Shown here piece by piece: positions 1 through 12,347 of a DNA stretch of 64,000 nucleotides (within the stretch, counting starts at the first letter, position 1; each line of letters begins with the position of its first letter). The DNA is from Avena insularis (Eukaryota; Streptophyta; Magnoliopsida; Poales; Poaceae): contig CM042684.1 in assembly GCA_023614405.1 (NCBI GenBank), positions 205,474,941 through 205,538,940 on the forward strand. Reading direction: 5' to 3'. The notes beneath the pieces were generated by a model. That model was not told the origin of the DNA and searched no databases. It saw nothing but the letters and a program-made list of their open reading frames with translations. The translations under genes and the position numbers were made by a program.

Positions 1-2315
1 AAGAGCTACCAGGCATGCCTCCTGATCGAGAGGTCGAGTTTGTGATTGATCTTGAACCTGGAACCACTCCTATCTCCAAGCGGCCTTATAAAATGGGTCC
101 TGCAGAGTTGGCTGAACTCAAACGGTAGCTTGATGAACAAGAGAAGTTGGGTTTCATTCAGCATAGCACTTCCTCTTGGGACAGCCCAACAATCTTTGTG
201 AAGAAGCGAGACCGGACCGATCGACTTTGTGTTGAATACCGAGCTCTCAATGCAAAAACCATCAAGAATAAATATCCCCTTCCGTGGATCAATGATCTCT
301 TCGATCAGCTTGCAGGAGCAGTGGTATTCTCCAAGCTTGACTTGAGAAGTGGATATCATCAGATAAAGATTCGCAAGGAAGATGTTCCTAAAACAGCTTT
401 CACCACTCGCTATGGCCTGTACAAGTACACGGTCATGTCCTTCGGCCTCACCAATGTTCCCGCTACTTTCTCAAGGATTATGAACTCGGTTTTCATGGAG
501 TATCTTGATAAGTTCGTGGTGGTCTATCTGGATGACATCCTGGTCTATTCCAAGTCAAAATAAGAGCATGCGGAACATCTCCGTTGTGTTCTTATCAAGC
601 TTCGTGAGAACCGTCTGTATGCAAAGTTCTCCAAGTGTGAATTTTGGCTTCCTGAAGTTACCTATCTGGGGCACGTCATTTCTGCTAAGGGCATTGTTGT
701 CAACCCAGAGACTGTTCGGACAATTGTGGAGTGGCTCCCTCCCAAAAATGTCAAAGAAGTCCGGAGTTTTCTTGGATTGGCTAGTTATTACCGTCGGTTT
801 GTTTAGAACTTCTCAAAACTTGCTAAGCCTCTTACCGATCTCCTCAAGAAAGGCAAGAAATTTCTTTGGTCACCGGCATGTCAAGAAAGCTTTGAAACCC
901 AAAAGGAAAAGCTCACCTCAACACCTGTCTTGATTCCTCCTGATACATCAAAACCGTTTCAGATCTTTTGTGATGCCTCTCTCCAAGGACTTGGCGCGAT
1001 CCTCTTGCAAGACAAGCAAGTCATTGCTTATGCTTCCCGTCAGTTGAAGACTCATGAGCTCAACTATCCAACACACGATCTTGAACTTGTAGTGGTTGTC
1101 TTCGCTTTGAAAGTATGGAGGCACTACTTGCTTGGAAACTGTTGTGAGAACTTTTCTGACCAGAAAAGTCTGAAGTATATCTTCACTCAGCCGGACCTCA
1201 ACCTTCACCAAAGGAGATGGATTGAAATCATCAACGATTTTGATCTTTTGATCAACTACACTCCGGGTAAAGCAAATGTGATGGCCGATGCTCTCAGCCG
1301 AAAAGCTTATGTCAATAACCTCATGGTGAAAGAACAACAACCTCTCTTGTGCGAGGAATTCCGTCAGCTCAACCTTGAGATTGTGCCTCAAGGATATCTT
1401 TTGAACCTGATAGCAACCCCTCTCTTGGAAGAAAATCTTCGCTCCATTCAGCTCGGTGATGCTTACACTAAAAACATCATCTCCAAGATTCATCTCCCAA
1501 AGTATGAGCCCTTCCACCTCTATGATCAAGGCGCTCTATTCTTTAAGCACCGGATGTTTGTTCCAAACTACCCGGGTTTGCGAGAGCAAGTTCTTAAGGA
1601 GGCGCATGATTCTGTTCTTTCTATCCACCCTGGCAGCACAAAGATGTACATGGACTTGAAAACACAATATTGGTGGCCTGATTTGAAATGATGTTGTGCC
1701 AAGTATGTCTCGGAGTGTGATGTCTGCCGCAGAGTGAAAGTTGTCCATCAAAAACCTTCTGGCCTTCTTCAACCATTGAAGCCTCCGGAATGGAAATGGG
1801 AGAAAGTGGAAATGGACTTCATAACTGGGTTTCCAAGGTCGCAGAAAGGCAACAATGCAATCTTTGTTGTCATCGACAAGCTTTCTAAAGTTGCTCACTT
1901 CTTTCCCGGCAAGGAAACAATTTCTGTAGGTCAGCTGGCTGAGCTCTATATCAACAGAATTGTCTCGCTATATGGGGTTCCTCTTGTAATTAGCTCAGAC
2001 CATGGGAGTATGTTTACATCCAAATATTGGGAAAGTTTCCAACAAGGCTTGGGAACAAAGCTAAACTTCAGCACAGCTTACCACCCTCAGTCGCAAGGGC
2101 AAGTTGAAAGGATCAATCAGATTCTAGAGGATATGCTCCGCGCTTGTGTCATTTCTTTCGGTATGAAGTGGGAAGAGTGCCTTCCATATGCTGAATTCTC
2201 TTACAACAACAACTATCAGAAGAGTCTCCAGATGGCACCCTTTGAGGTCCTCTATGGTCGCAAGTGCGGAACTCTGATTGGTTGGACAGGGGCAGGTGAA
2301 AGAAAATTCTTGCCC
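1..2315 (+). pseudogene. pol: Gypsy pol remnant (RT, RNase H, integrase), element A
   Basis: One reading frame runs from the window edge to about 2315 and encodes, in order, the end of protease-RT linker, reverse transcriptase (active site YLDD at 525-536), RNase H ([11 protein letters not shown] near 967 and DALSRKAY near 1288), the integrase zinc region (about 1620-1735) and the integrase core. The catalytic acidic residues are visible: D near 1815 (MDFITG), D at 1998-2000 (SSDHG) and E at 2106-2108 (GQVERIN). The frame is interrupted by TAG 126-128, TAA 561-563, TAG 804-806 and TGA 1689-1691, so it cannot make a polyprotein. The integrase C-terminus is missing: homology stops after GERKFL and LTR-like sequence begins. 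The WKWE phrase before the core suggests a chromovirus (Tekay-type) or close lineage; the lineage is tentative. Confidence 0.92.
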
Positions 2316-5300
2316 TGTAACCATCCTTTAAAATCTTGCCTCTTTTGACACCTACTCTCTCTACACAATCCTTACATTTTTGTTTTCACAAAAATGCCAC
2401 CATATGCATGTATGTGAGCTTCTACACCACCATGCATGTGCATGTGCATCGCACACACAGGATGTCCAAGCTAGTTCTATCTCTCTATTTCTTGTGCATA
2501 CCTGAACCGAGCCTTCATGATGCCTAGCTAGCCTTGGTGCACCGATCGATCGCTCAGCTGGTCCCTCCTTTGGTCTGGCTCGACTAAACCCGGTGGACAG
2601 CCTGCGTCGCACTGTTTTTCTTCCTCTGGTTCACGTGCTCAACGCCAGCCCCTCGCCCATGCCTCGAACCTGCTCCCCTTTTCCTCTGGCAAAAAGCAGC
2701 AGCATAGAGAGCATCCTAGGCAGCCCATCTACTCCCTCTCCATCCCAGATCCCGATCTAGACTCCACCTTCTTCCTCCCCACGATAACCTCAAACTCCAC
2801 CATGGCCATGCTACCTTGATGGCCACCGTGCTTCACCGTTCGTCGTGTGTCACCGGAGCCTAGTCGCCATGTCCCTGGAGCATCGCAAGGTGCGGCTGGA
2901 GCCTCTCAGTTCATGGAGCAAGGAGGAGGTGGCTTGTACACGTCGCGTTCGTCTTTGCCCTAGCTGTGAGCCTGCAGAACACCGTCTCCGTACACCGCCT
3001 CGCTCGTCGGACATCTTGCCTCCAGCATCCTCAGTGAGCTACAAACCTCGCCCTGCTTTCCTCCGACCTCGCCGTGCTCTGACCTCGCTCTCCCGCTCGC
3101 CACCACTGACACGCGTGCGCACACCTGCTCTCACTGCATGATCTGTTTCGCTCGTCCTAGTCCACAACTCCGACCACTTCTGGTGAAACCAAGGACACCA
3201 ACCTGTAGCCCTATCATCCCTCTTTCTAAAGAACCAAACCATGCCCTAAACGGAGTTCTACAGCCGTAGGAATCATCCAGCAAAGTCGGGAGAAAATCAT
3301 CATTAATCTGCTTTTGTATGTCCGTCAGTCTACGATCGGTTCCTATACCTCTGTTCCCGCCTCTGTATCGTCCACCTCCGTCCAGCTCTGGTGCCGCTAC
3401 GCACACCTCTAGAAAGAGGGTATCTCCCTCTAACCTCCAAGCCCGGCCTTGCTCAAACGATGTTCTACATCTCTCGTAATCTCATGTCGAAGATCAGCAA
3501 GTCTCGCTGCAAAAACTAACGGAGTTCGACAGTAAGACGACACTCATTTTTCCCTATGTTGATCACACTTAAACATTCTTGGTTGTATCAACTTCCCTAC
3601 GCTGCAAACCACACTTGATTCTGAGCTCTATTTCTCTTGGAAATGTTCTCCGAGGATGGCTCAACTTCCCTGTTGCTTCAGTAATTTTTCTGTTCATCTC
3701 CGTCAGTCCGCAACTGTGTTTTTCATCCCTGATCCTCGCGAGTTTTCGTCGCGCACGGTCCCGCTCAGGCGCCTATTTACACAGCCATATCTTCTACGTA
3801 GTATCAGCTATACATAGCGACAATTGTTTCGCTCAAATGCACTTGTAATCAATCAAAATGATCTAATGAAATATGAGTGTTTTTCACTGCAAAACCGTCA
3901 GGTGTTCGGCGCTTCCGGCAGTGAAAGGCATGCGTTTCGGTCTCTGTTCTCCATTAGATTCCCGGAGATCCAGTTCGTATCTGGAGCCATTCTCTACTTG
4001 AGTATCATGTTGGCATATCCATCTTCGTGTGACAGCAAATGGAGGTCTCAATCTTACGGAATATTCAGCCGAAGTTTGGTCCAGCTAGCACTTAATGAAT
4101 GATCAATTTCAGTTCCATCAACGCATACACGGTTTGCTCTTGTCAGTCTGGGAGAGGCCCCTTTGCACTTTGTCTGTTAGTTGCGTTTTGGAAGCCCTGT
4201 CACTCAGTTTGATCCCTCGAACTTCTGAAAAGTCAAATAGAAATTCAAGTTTGAACAACAACCTTGATCTCTTTGTCTGACTAGACAAACTTTTGAATTT
4301 GCAAATATTTTCCAAGCTAAAAAGTGTTCAAAATCTTTTGAATAATAATAATATCCAATTATTTTTTAATAATAATTATCCTAAACACTTAAATTAATAA
4401 ACTTTTGGGTTTTTCTATTTAAAATGGAATAAATCATATCTTTTAATCTATAACTCGGAATTCGACAAATAATATGTCTAAATCGATCAGCGCGACGAGC
4501 CCGTTTTAACTATGCATTCCACATTATGAATTGAAGCATGCATCATATAAAAATTAAGTATACAGCAATGTTTATGGGAGCAAAATATGACTAAAAACTA
4601 ATAAAATGCTTTGTTCTTGTACCAAACACCTCACCCATGCCATGCTATGTTATGCCATGTAAATTGTGCATCATTCCATCATGGCATACTTGTTTGCTTG
4701 TTGTATATTATTTATATGATTGCGCAATATATTTATTTCGGCTCCTTGTGTGTTTGGTTTTTATTCGGATAGACACTGAGCAAGGAGAATACCAGGAGCT
4801 ACAGGAGTATTATCCGGATCCTTCCTATTCGGCAACCGAACTATCAGGCAAGCAATTCCTTATTCTTGCATACATATAGTACCTATGCTTCTATCTTACT
4901 CTTGCATCATTGAGTCGCGATTGCATTAAATTGAATCCCAAGTATTGCATAGCCTTTACTTTTAAACCCCACCGAAGCTTGTACCTCCATCCCACGAGCC
5001 ATTACTGCATGAGTTGTTTGAGCCATGCGAGTCGTAGAATTGCATGTGTAGGGTTTGTGTGAGTCTTTGGATAATGAGGTACCTAAACAACTTAATATGA
5101 GTAGAGAACTAATGAAAGAGGCATCAGTGAGCATTATCTGCTATTTGGTTCTTTAAGCTCACTTGTGTCCCGTAGGACCCCGAGTACTTGATTCCTGTTC
5201 CATGAATATTCACACTATCCACATACGGGAGACCCTATGAATCCCCCTTTGCCTGAGCTTGATTCGCACTTTATTTCTTGGGGCCACAAACTAGTTTGGG

Positions 5301-6595
5301 GCTTTATTACTATCCTGTACTTATGCCATGCTTTACTGTTTTACTTACGATTGTGCGTGGAGCACCTGTACTGTTTAGGAATTGCGGAGTGTTTTCGCGG
5401 TATCGACAAGCCCAGTCATACTTTCGGGTTCCCAGTTGTTTACAGCCATTGGTGCAAACCTTGGGTCCGTCTAGGTGCCGTCCAACTTCATTGCGGGTAG
5501 CTTAATGGGGTGGCCCCCTGAAATAATTTATTAATCTGGTGAATGCTTTGTCGTGAGGCTTCGTTGCATTTTATTTGGTTCTTCGCGAGGTTGATCGTGT
5601 GTGTGTTGCTATTTGTGCACCCCTGCAGGGTAAATCTTTCTGAAAATCGTGTCCGCGGTTATGGACGACTTCGAGCATAGTTTCTCGATCATAGACAAGC
5701 ATAACTAAAGTACCGCCTTTAATCTGACTAAGACATGACTAGTAATTAGTACAACACTCATGGAATGGTTAATAAAATTGCTAATGGATGGGTTGTTTTT
5801 CCGTCTTCTTGTTGGTAAGCAAGAAGGAGGACGAGCGAGGTTATTTATGTTGCTTATATAACTGTTGCTATTAAATAACGGGCGTCCGTCCATCTCTGGT
5901 TGGGCGGATGTGTAGCGAGTCTCTATAGCTCTTTGTAGATATTATCTTTTGCTGCAATTGCGTCATCCCCAGGTTGTTCCCTTTAGCTGCATTAAGTCTT
6001 GCTGAGTACCCCTAGGGTCTCACACGATAAATAGTTGGTTTAGATGGACAGGTATACTCTCAGGAAGGTTACTGGGTTGAGGAGACAGAGGATGGTGGCA
6101 ACGACTATCCGGTGTAGAGATTCCGGGGTTGGAGATCCATGAGATCTGTGGGCGGGATGTGCTTCGTTCTATGGCATCTTATGCCGATTTGCTTCTTATC
6201 CGTACTCGGATCTTGTTTTCCGCTTCTGCTTGATACTCTGTTGCTTGATGTATGAGGAGATATCCTAAAATATTATATCTATCTAGGATATTTGGATCTT
6301 GCCGTATGACGTTGCAATATTTCTATTTCTTTTAGATGGTGTGACTCTGATGTCTATTGTAAGTCGCAGGCATACATACTCATTTGTGTATGTCGTGGTC
6401 GCGTTACCTGTCGCTTACGCCGCTCGCTCTTGTCGCGATGTTCTTGAAAGTGGATAAGGTGGTAGGCCGGTACCGTGCCCTACTCCACTTCGACGGGCCT
6501 ACACGTGGGTGGCCTTGGGCCTCCGCGGTAGAGTCACTTATCCACTTTTGGTTCGTCCAGGCTTGAACTTAGAGCGTAATGTCCGAGGTATTACA
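2316..6595 (+). repeat. Long 3' LTR of element A (about 4.3 kb)
   Basis: The right end is clear: ...gtccgaggtattaca at 6595, matching the internal end of element I's LTR (gtccgaggtagttaca in its own orientation). The left end is inferred from tgtaaccatcc at 2316, which would give TGTAAC...TTACA termini. The segment holds GC-rich sequence (about 2560-3450), an AT-rich stretch (4280-4620) and conserved blocks at 4760-5260 and 5990-6170 that recur inverted in element I. Open frames inside it are short and differ between the two copies, so I call no gene. Confidence 0.65.
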
Positions 6596-8813
6596 CCAAT
6601 GGCGAAGGAGACCGATACGGTATGCTTGATCTTCATGGACCCTTGGTCACGTAGCCATGCACGTGGTACGGGTGCTTGTGCGGATGGAGGGTGAGGTTGA
6701 GCTTCTCACACAACTCGGTGCTAGCAAGGTTGTGGCAAATCCCTCCATCGATTATCACTTTGATAGATTTGCCATTGATGCCTGCTCGTGTTTGGAAGAT
6801 ATTTGAGCGTTGGTATTCATGCTCTTGTGCTTGAGTGGTCAAGATTCTTGTGATGACAAGCTATGGACTTGTGTCATGTTCACACATGAGGAGTTCTTGG
6901 TCATCTTCCACTCATTTTCTTGCCATTGCTTCTTTGACTCGGGCATCAAATTCATCTTCACTCAAGTACTCTTCATCGCCATTGTCATGGATGAACAATA
7001 CCCTCTTGTTTCCACATTCGGCCGACTTGTGTCCTTTGCCTCTACACTTGTAGCATTCACCATTGAAAGGTGTATCACTCTTTGCTTGTTTTCCACTTGG
7101 GGGCAGTTTTCCATAAGGAAGTGTGGGCTTGAAGGAAGGCTTGGAGATACTTGAGGAGCATCCGTTGAAGGTTGTTGGCGTAGCGGTTGAAGCTTGCTTG
7201 TAGGTGAAATACGTCTTGGGCTTGTTGCACTTGACGTTCGGCCTTTGTTGCAACGTGCACAATCTCAGCCATGGTGTTGTATGTTTGGAACTCGACGATG
7301 CGCTTGATTGGGTGGTTCAACCCAATAAGGAAGCGTGCCATAGTTTGTTCCATGCGCTCGTCAATGTTCGCACGAATCAAGGTGAGTTCCATTTCCTTGA
7401 AGTACTCTTCCATGGTCTTTGTCCCTTAACGAAGCGATTGAAGGTTGTTGAATAGGTCACGCGTGTAGTGCGCGGGGACGAAGCGGGATCTCATATGAGC
7501 CTTCATGTCATGCCAAGTTGTGATTGGTGGCTCTTGCCTTGCGGCACGAGAAACTTGAACTTGTTCCCACCAAAGGTTGGCGTAATCATCAAACTCAAGC
7601 GAAGCCATGGCAACCATCTTCTCGTTGCTATAATTGTGCATGCAGAAGATCTTATCGACTTTGAGTGCCCATGCGAGGTATTCTTCGGGGTCATTGGATC
7701 TAGTAAACTTGGGCATTGTGAACTTGAGCTTGCCAAATGTTTCTTCCTCATTGTGGTCATAGGAGCGATTGTTGCCATGTTGATGATGGTCTTCATCTTC
7801 CATGCGATCATTGCGACGAGCTTGTTGATGATCTTGTGGTTGAGGAGGTGGAACTTGGTTCTCGTGAAATTTTTGCGGAGCTTGCTCTTGATGTTGTTGT
7901 TGTGGAGCTTGCTCTTACTCTTGGTGTAGTTGTTGACGGTGTTGGGCCTCACGGTGGCGAGGGTGTGGATCCTCATGACATGGTTGATGATGAAGAGGAG
8001 GCTCGTTCCTCGGTTGGTAATGTGGATTAGGCGCGCGGGCCTCACAGAGAAGATCATGGTCTTGAGCCTCTTGACGTGGTGGGCTTCGCTCAATTTGTAC
8101 CACTTGATGCTCATGTTTTGGTGTGCTGGAGGAGGCGCCTCATGATGACCATGTTGTCGGTGCGGACGTTCATGACGGTGATGACGAGGAGGAGGATATT
8201 GGAGAGCTTCACGTCGATAACGAGCTTGATTTGCCAAATTGGAGTCATCACTTGTTGTGCCGAGTACTTGTCACGTACGATGGTGGAAGACTTGCGGTTC
8301 TTCTTGTGGTTGCTCTTGTTGGATAACCAATGCCCTTGCGTGATGACGGTGTGCTTCTTGCCTTGCTCGTGGTCTTGAAGAGAAATCACCATCATAGCTT
8401 AACGCTGCAGCGTGCCGTGGGGAAGGTACATAGCTCGAAGAACTTCCATCTTCAACCACGGGGCATCATTGCGTCTTGGAGCACTTGGTTGAAGATCTTG
8501 TTGAAGAGGTGCATGACAACGTGAAGAACTTGAAGAGCTTGATGCGCGTGAACACGGTCTTGCCATTACGTCGATGAGGCGTCAAAGATTGTCATTAGTT
8601 TTGGCGATGGAGCGTTGAAGTGGTTCATTTTGGTGGACAAAGTTGTGATGCATCGCATGCATTTGTCGTTCGAGGCCGTCGAAGTGGTTGTCGATGTTCT
8701 TGAACTCGGCTTGCGTCTCGCCAAATTGTTCATCTTGTCGCATCTCAAGGGCTTGACAATGTTCACAGAACTCTTGTTGGACAATGAAGTGACTTGCGTG
8801 CGTGATGTACGGT
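6596..8813 (-). pseudogene. gag: Gag-protease fragment, element B (same family as K/L)
   Basis: Read on the minus strand this aligns throughout with the gag-protease gene at 51655-53885. Recognisable parts are the capsid-like core (phrases KLKFTMPKFT and DDYANLWWEQVQ, about 7540-7730), a CCHC zinc knuckle with spacing C-x2-C-x4-H-x4-C near 7025-7065, and the retropepsin region with DGG near 6740 (IIDGGICHNLAS). The frame is broken several times: a stop after NNLQSLR near 7426, a frame change near 7240 and a stop near 6912. The N-terminal His/Gln-rich region is frameshifted. The fragment is cut on its left by element A's LTR and on its right by the Sirevirus LTR (element C), making it the oldest visible layer. 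The remaining pol would lie outside the window. Confidence 0.88.
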
Positions 8814-9149
8814 TGAAAGGGTAATTGCCCTTATGTGTGGTTTTGGTGATTACTGACAATCCCTATGAACTATTGTTTTCCTTGAGTTTTATATGAAGGA
8901 ATATTCCATAGGTCATTCTTGTAGTCCATGTGTTGGATTCAAGTATGGATGCCACGAAGATAAAGATATACCTTGAGTATTGGCATCAAGATCATCGAGT
9001 TGAAAAGAAGAATATGATATGATCAAGATCTTGAGAGTGTGATCTCAATAGAAGAATTCAAGATATGCCTCTAAGTCGGTGTCATGGTAGCCTCATTAGT
9101 TGAACTATGGTTGACTAATATTTAGAGCATGTAATCAATTTAAGAGTTC
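8814..9149 (+). repeat. Sirevirus 5' LTR, segment 1 (element C)
   Basis: Start of the LTR of element C, from tgaaagg at 8814 to the insertion point of solo LTR D. The last five bases (9145-9149, agttc) are the left target duplication of D. No gene seen. Confidence 0.8.
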
Positions 9150-9597
9150 TGTTATGGGGTAACCCCGTGGGTGGCCCGATCTTCACGGATTTCGTGGTCA
9201 AATTGATGGGAAAGCGAGGGGAAAGGGAGAAGGTAGCGGACGCACACCTCGCGAAGAACACGATGAACACACGCAAAACTCACACGATACAAGGCCGATT
9301 GCTCTCGCCGGTGTCCACCGGTCCGATAGAATCCTCACAAGGAAAGATCGGTCAACGTGCTCCCTCGATCCCACGCGGAGAGGGAAGAACACCTTGGAGA
9401 GGGTCTTGACGTCTTGGCAAAGGGACACTAATGCCAAGCCTTGTACAATGAGGGAGGCGTGATGCAAACTCCAACGAGGTGGTGACGATAGTCGATCCCC
9501 TTTGATAGAAGGGGGTGAGGCAAAACTAGAGATTCCACAAAGGGGTTTTTCTTTAGTCTATCATCTATGCCTAAGGGATACATGAGGGGTGGGGACT

Positions 9598-9608
9598 CTA
9601 TTTATAGG
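9598..9608 (-). promoter_or_regulatory. TATA-like box of solo LTR D
   Basis: ctatttatagg lies at the position held by tatatata in the related LTRs (10817, 12902, 55652, 59799), about 110 bp from the palindrome array. Confidence 0.5.
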
Positions 9609-9718
9609 CTAGCCACTTACATAGGGGTAGTTTGGGCATAATACTAGGGTTGCTACATAATAAGGGGGGTACATGGGCTGTGGCCTAGCTGTTGAGGCGC
9701 GCAGGCCCAGTCTTGACT

Positions 9719-9989
9719 GGTAGTACCGGTCCTCGGGTACGGTAGTACCGGACCAAAGTGGTAGCGGCTTCAGGGAGCGGTAGCTCCGGGCTTCAGTTGT
9801 CGTCGAGCTCCGGGTCCGGTAGTACCGGTTGGGCAACCGGTAGTACCGCTTGGGGGCGGTAGTACCGCAAGCCGATACCGGGGCATCCAGAGGCGATGGT
9901 GTGGGCTTCAGTCATGGCCGGTAGTACCGCTGAGGCTGAGCGGTAGTGCTGGGGCATGGTAGTACCGCTATTGGGAGCGGTTGTACCGC
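9719..9989 (-). repeat. CGGTAGTACCG palindrome array in U3 of solo LTR D
   Basis: Multiple exact and degenerate copies of CGGTAGTACCG, a perfect 11-bp odd palindrome with 5-bp arms and one central base, at irregular spacing. The array starts about 110 bp upstream of the TATA-like site in element orientation. Confidence 0.85.
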
Positions 9990-10074
9990 TCGCGTCTGTC
10001 TTCTTGGGTGACTTGGGGACGAGCTTGGACTTGGCGTTGTAGATGTAGTAGCATCCGTAGGACGGGCTGCATCA

Positions 10075-10360
10075 AGTTCCTTATGTACCTCAAGATATTG
10101 AGATGGAGCATGAGAAGAAACTTGAAGCATAAAGAATGTACCACATGGATCATGTGGTATGGTAAGCCTTGTTAATTATGCATCATGAACTAACCCATTG
10201 TATATGTGCCTTTGTGTTTTCCATATGGGATAGGTATCTTTCCAAGGGCATGCTTCAAAACTGAAGATCTCATATAGCCCATGAGAGGATGACATCAAGT
10301 GGTGATCGTCATCAAGGTTGAGAAGGGAAAGTTCAAGATAAGCGTATCGAGAAGATTATT
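10075..10360 (+). repeat. Sirevirus 5' LTR, segment 2 (element C)
   Basis: Continuation of element C's LTR between solo LTR D and element E. It starts with the right target duplication of D (agttc, 10075-10079) and ends with the left target duplication of E (ttatt, 10356-10360). No gene seen. Confidence 0.75.
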
Positions 10361-10816
10361 TGTTATGGGGTAACCCCGTGGGTGGCCCGATCTTCACGGA
10401 TCTCGTGGTCAAATCGATGGGAAAGCGAGGGGAAAGGGAGAAGGTAGCGGAAGCGGACGCACACCTCGCAAAGAACACGACGAACACACGCAAAACACAC
10501 ACGATACAAGGCCGATTGCTCTCACTAGTGGCCACTGGTACGATAGAATCCTCGCAAGGAAAGATCGGTCAACGTGCTCCCTCGATCCCATGCGGAGAGG
10601 GAAGAACACCTTGGAGAGGGTCTTGACGTCTTGGGAAAGGGACACCGATGCCAAGGCCTTGTACAACGAGGGAGGCGCGATGCAAACTCCAATGAGGTGG
10701 TGACGATAGTTGATCCCCTTTGGTAGAAGGGGATGAGGCAAAACTAGAGATTCCACAAAGGGGGTTTTCTTTAGTCTATCATCTATGCCTAGGGTTACAT
10801 GAGGGGGTGGGGGCAC

Positions 10817-10824
10817 TATATATA
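10817..10824 (-). promoter_or_regulatory. TATA box, 3' LTR of element E
   Basis: tatatata in the conserved context ggcactatatataggcc shared with LTRs of F, K and L. Confidence 0.65.
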
Positions 10825-10942
10825 GGCCAGCAACTAGTTCAAGGGTACTTTAGGAATAAAATGGTAAAGTCTGGGCGGACTAAGGGGTGCATGGGCCAAA
10901 GGCCCAGCTGGCGGCGCGCAGGCCCATATGCTCAGGCCAAAA

Positions 10943-11168
10943 ACTCCGGTGTGGGAGTCCAGAGACTCTGGTGTGGGCCGGAGACTCCGGTCTGTCTCCG
11001 GTGTCGTCTCCGAAGGGGCCTCCTGGCTGTCCTCGAGCTCGATATGAGGGTCGGTCCGGGGATGGATCTGGAGACTCCGGGGTCTGCAGGCGGGAGCCTC
11101 CGGTGTCTTCAGGCCGGAGACTCCGGTGTGGCTAGAGACTCCGGTGTGCGCAGGCTAGAGACTCTGGT
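10943..11168 (-). repeat. CCGGAGACTCCGG palindrome array in U3 of element E 3' LTR
   Basis: Irregularly spaced exact and degenerate copies of CCGGAGACTCCGG, a perfect 13-bp odd palindrome with 6-bp arms. The array begins about 120 bp upstream of the TATA box in element sense. The same motif occurs in E's leader at 42131-42222. Confidence 0.85.
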
Positions 11169-12347
11169 GCTCCAGCTGCTGCTTCTTCCGTCTTCTCTTC
11201 CAAGCCTCCGTCTTGTCGGGCTTGGTGCTCCAGGCTTCCTCCCTTGCATCCGTACTCGTCGGTATGAACCTATCAGGGATATGGGACGGAGTCTGAAGTA
11301 GTATACCATTCAAGAGGGTAGGAAGTGGGCTTGCATAGAGGAACGAATTCACCTTTGGAGTCCAAGACGACTTGGCATAAGTTGGAGACCATGATGTGAT
11401 AACGACCGAAGGTTGGTCTACATCATCTCCCCTCCCTTCAAAAAGAGTCGTCCTCGACTCTACACGCTCATCGCAAAGTAGAAGATATCGAGAGACCTTC
11501 TTGATCCTTGGGTTCACCATATAGTCGTCCTCGGGAATATTGAATTGACAACACCTCAATGTTCCTTCACCTTCCATGAAGCCTACAAAGCTCACCACAA
11601 AAGCGAAGCAACACTCAAACCGTAGCCAATTCATGAATATTATAGTACGAGTCCTCAAGTAGAAGGAAGTCACCTTAGGATGTATAGATGGCTCGTTGAA
11701 GGGCAGCCATAGGTAACTCTCTTCGATTCGTCTTGTCAACTCTTTATCCATAGAGGTTGATGCGTATGCAATTGTACCTTCACACAACAAAGACCAAGCA
11801 ACATATGTTTGTGTGTGATAGAGGAGGATGTCATTTGTGGCATGTCCATTCTTGTTCACAACACTATTAGCACAACTCAAGTATAGAAAACGGGATGCAT
11901 ATGCAAGGTCAAAGTCCATGGAAATCGTTTGAACATCATCCAAATGTGGGAACTCAAAAACTCCATATAATGTCTTAGTGTGGCACTCAAAGAAATTGAC
12001 TAGAATATTGATCAACATCTTTGATGCAAGGATAGGAGAATTCGGCAAAAACACAAGCGGAAGAATATCCAAAGCAACATCATTATGTGTGCAAACCAAC
12101 CATTGGAAAGAACAATTGTTCAATATGTTGGATGCCACACACAAATCATCAAAGACCAAATTCATGGGCATAGGAGTATCACAAGCGGAAGCAAAAACAA
12201 CATGTTTGCAAACAAACCATATGAACGAGCAAGTGGTCCTTATGTTTGTTGTAACAACAATACGAGAGACTTGGAAGCTCTCATGACAATACATGCTCAT
12301 AATGGCAATATGGTTGCACACAAAACATCGGAAAGAGAAATTGTTCA
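11155..12347 (-). pseudogene. Cys-repeat protein of element E, C-terminal part
   Basis: This open minus-strand frame begins at the F insertion site with MLNNFSFRCFVCN and continues the frame that ends at 39162. It corresponds to residues from about 670 to the C-terminus of the F copy, and holds three of the six Cys repeats (LNNFSFRCFVCN, RTTCSFIWFVCK, LNNCSFQWLVCT), then a region without recognised domain. It is uninterrupted here, whereas the F copy has a 14-bp deletion and two stops in the equivalent stretch. The frame passes through the polypurine tract (11426-11441, coding EGRGDD) and about 90 codons into the LTR before stopping at 11155. I recognise no known domain. The role could be Gag-like, given its position after the leader, but that is inference. 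Confidence 0.7.
11426..11441 (-). other. Polypurine tract of element E
   Basis: Plus strand tctcccctcccttcaa, so a purine run immediately upstream of the 3' LTR in element sense; it would prime plus-strand DNA synthesis. Confidence 0.8.

Larger units (their letters stand above)
1..6595 (+). mobile_element. Element A: Ty3/gypsy element, pol remnant plus long 3' LTR
   Basis: A plus-strand gypsy pol remnant is followed by about 4.3 kb of non-coding sequence ending in a retroviral-type terminus (gaggtattaca) at 6595. The sequence then changes abruptly to minus-strand gag-protease of element B. The 4.3-kb segment matches, in opposite orientation, the LTR of element I at 28270-33068, for example around the phrases cctagggtctcacacgat and gtcccgtaggaccccgag. 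The 5' part of A lies left of the window. No target duplication could be checked because the other end is not visible. Confidence 0.75.
9150..10074 (-). mobile_element. Solo LTR D (K/L/E/F superfamily)
   Basis: A 925-bp LTR with plus-strand ends tgttatggggtaacc at 9150 and gggctgcatca at 10074, so TGATGCAGCCC...TAACA in its own minus orientation. It is flanked by perfect 5-bp duplications agttc (9145-9149 and 10075-10079) and has no internal domain, as expected from recombination between the two LTRs of a full element. A TATA-like site (ctatttatagg) lies near 9598-9608. The CGGTAGTACCG array at 9719-9989 places its U3 with that of element K. Confidence 0.92.
10361..11425 (-). repeat. 3' LTR of element E
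   Basis: A 1,065-bp LTR running from tgttatggggtaacc at 10361 to ggtctacatca at 11425 on the plus strand, so TGATGTAG...TAACA in element sense. It contains a TATA box (tatatata 10817-10824) and the CCGGAGACTCCGG-type array at 10943-11168. Confidence 0.92.

Noticed and set aside
2845..3141. Arg/Pro/Ser-rich frame in the LTR of A as a gene
   Set aside because: Short, composition explained by GC content, and not conserved in the inverted homologue at 28270-33068.
2311..6600. Target duplication around the LTR of A (tgccc against ccaat)
   Set aside because: No match. A is better read as a full element whose 5' end is outside the window, not as a solo LTR.
9719..9989. CGGTAGTACCG repeats as a CRISPR-like array
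   Set aside because: Spacing is irregular, units are only 11 bp and often degenerate, spacers are not unit-length, and the array sits inside an LTR of a plant retrotransposon.
10720..11301. 193-codon frame through the LTR of E, and similar frames at 12293-12892 and 38684-39053
   Set aside because: They traverse LTR promoter and palindrome sequence, have no conserved start and occur in several frames at once.
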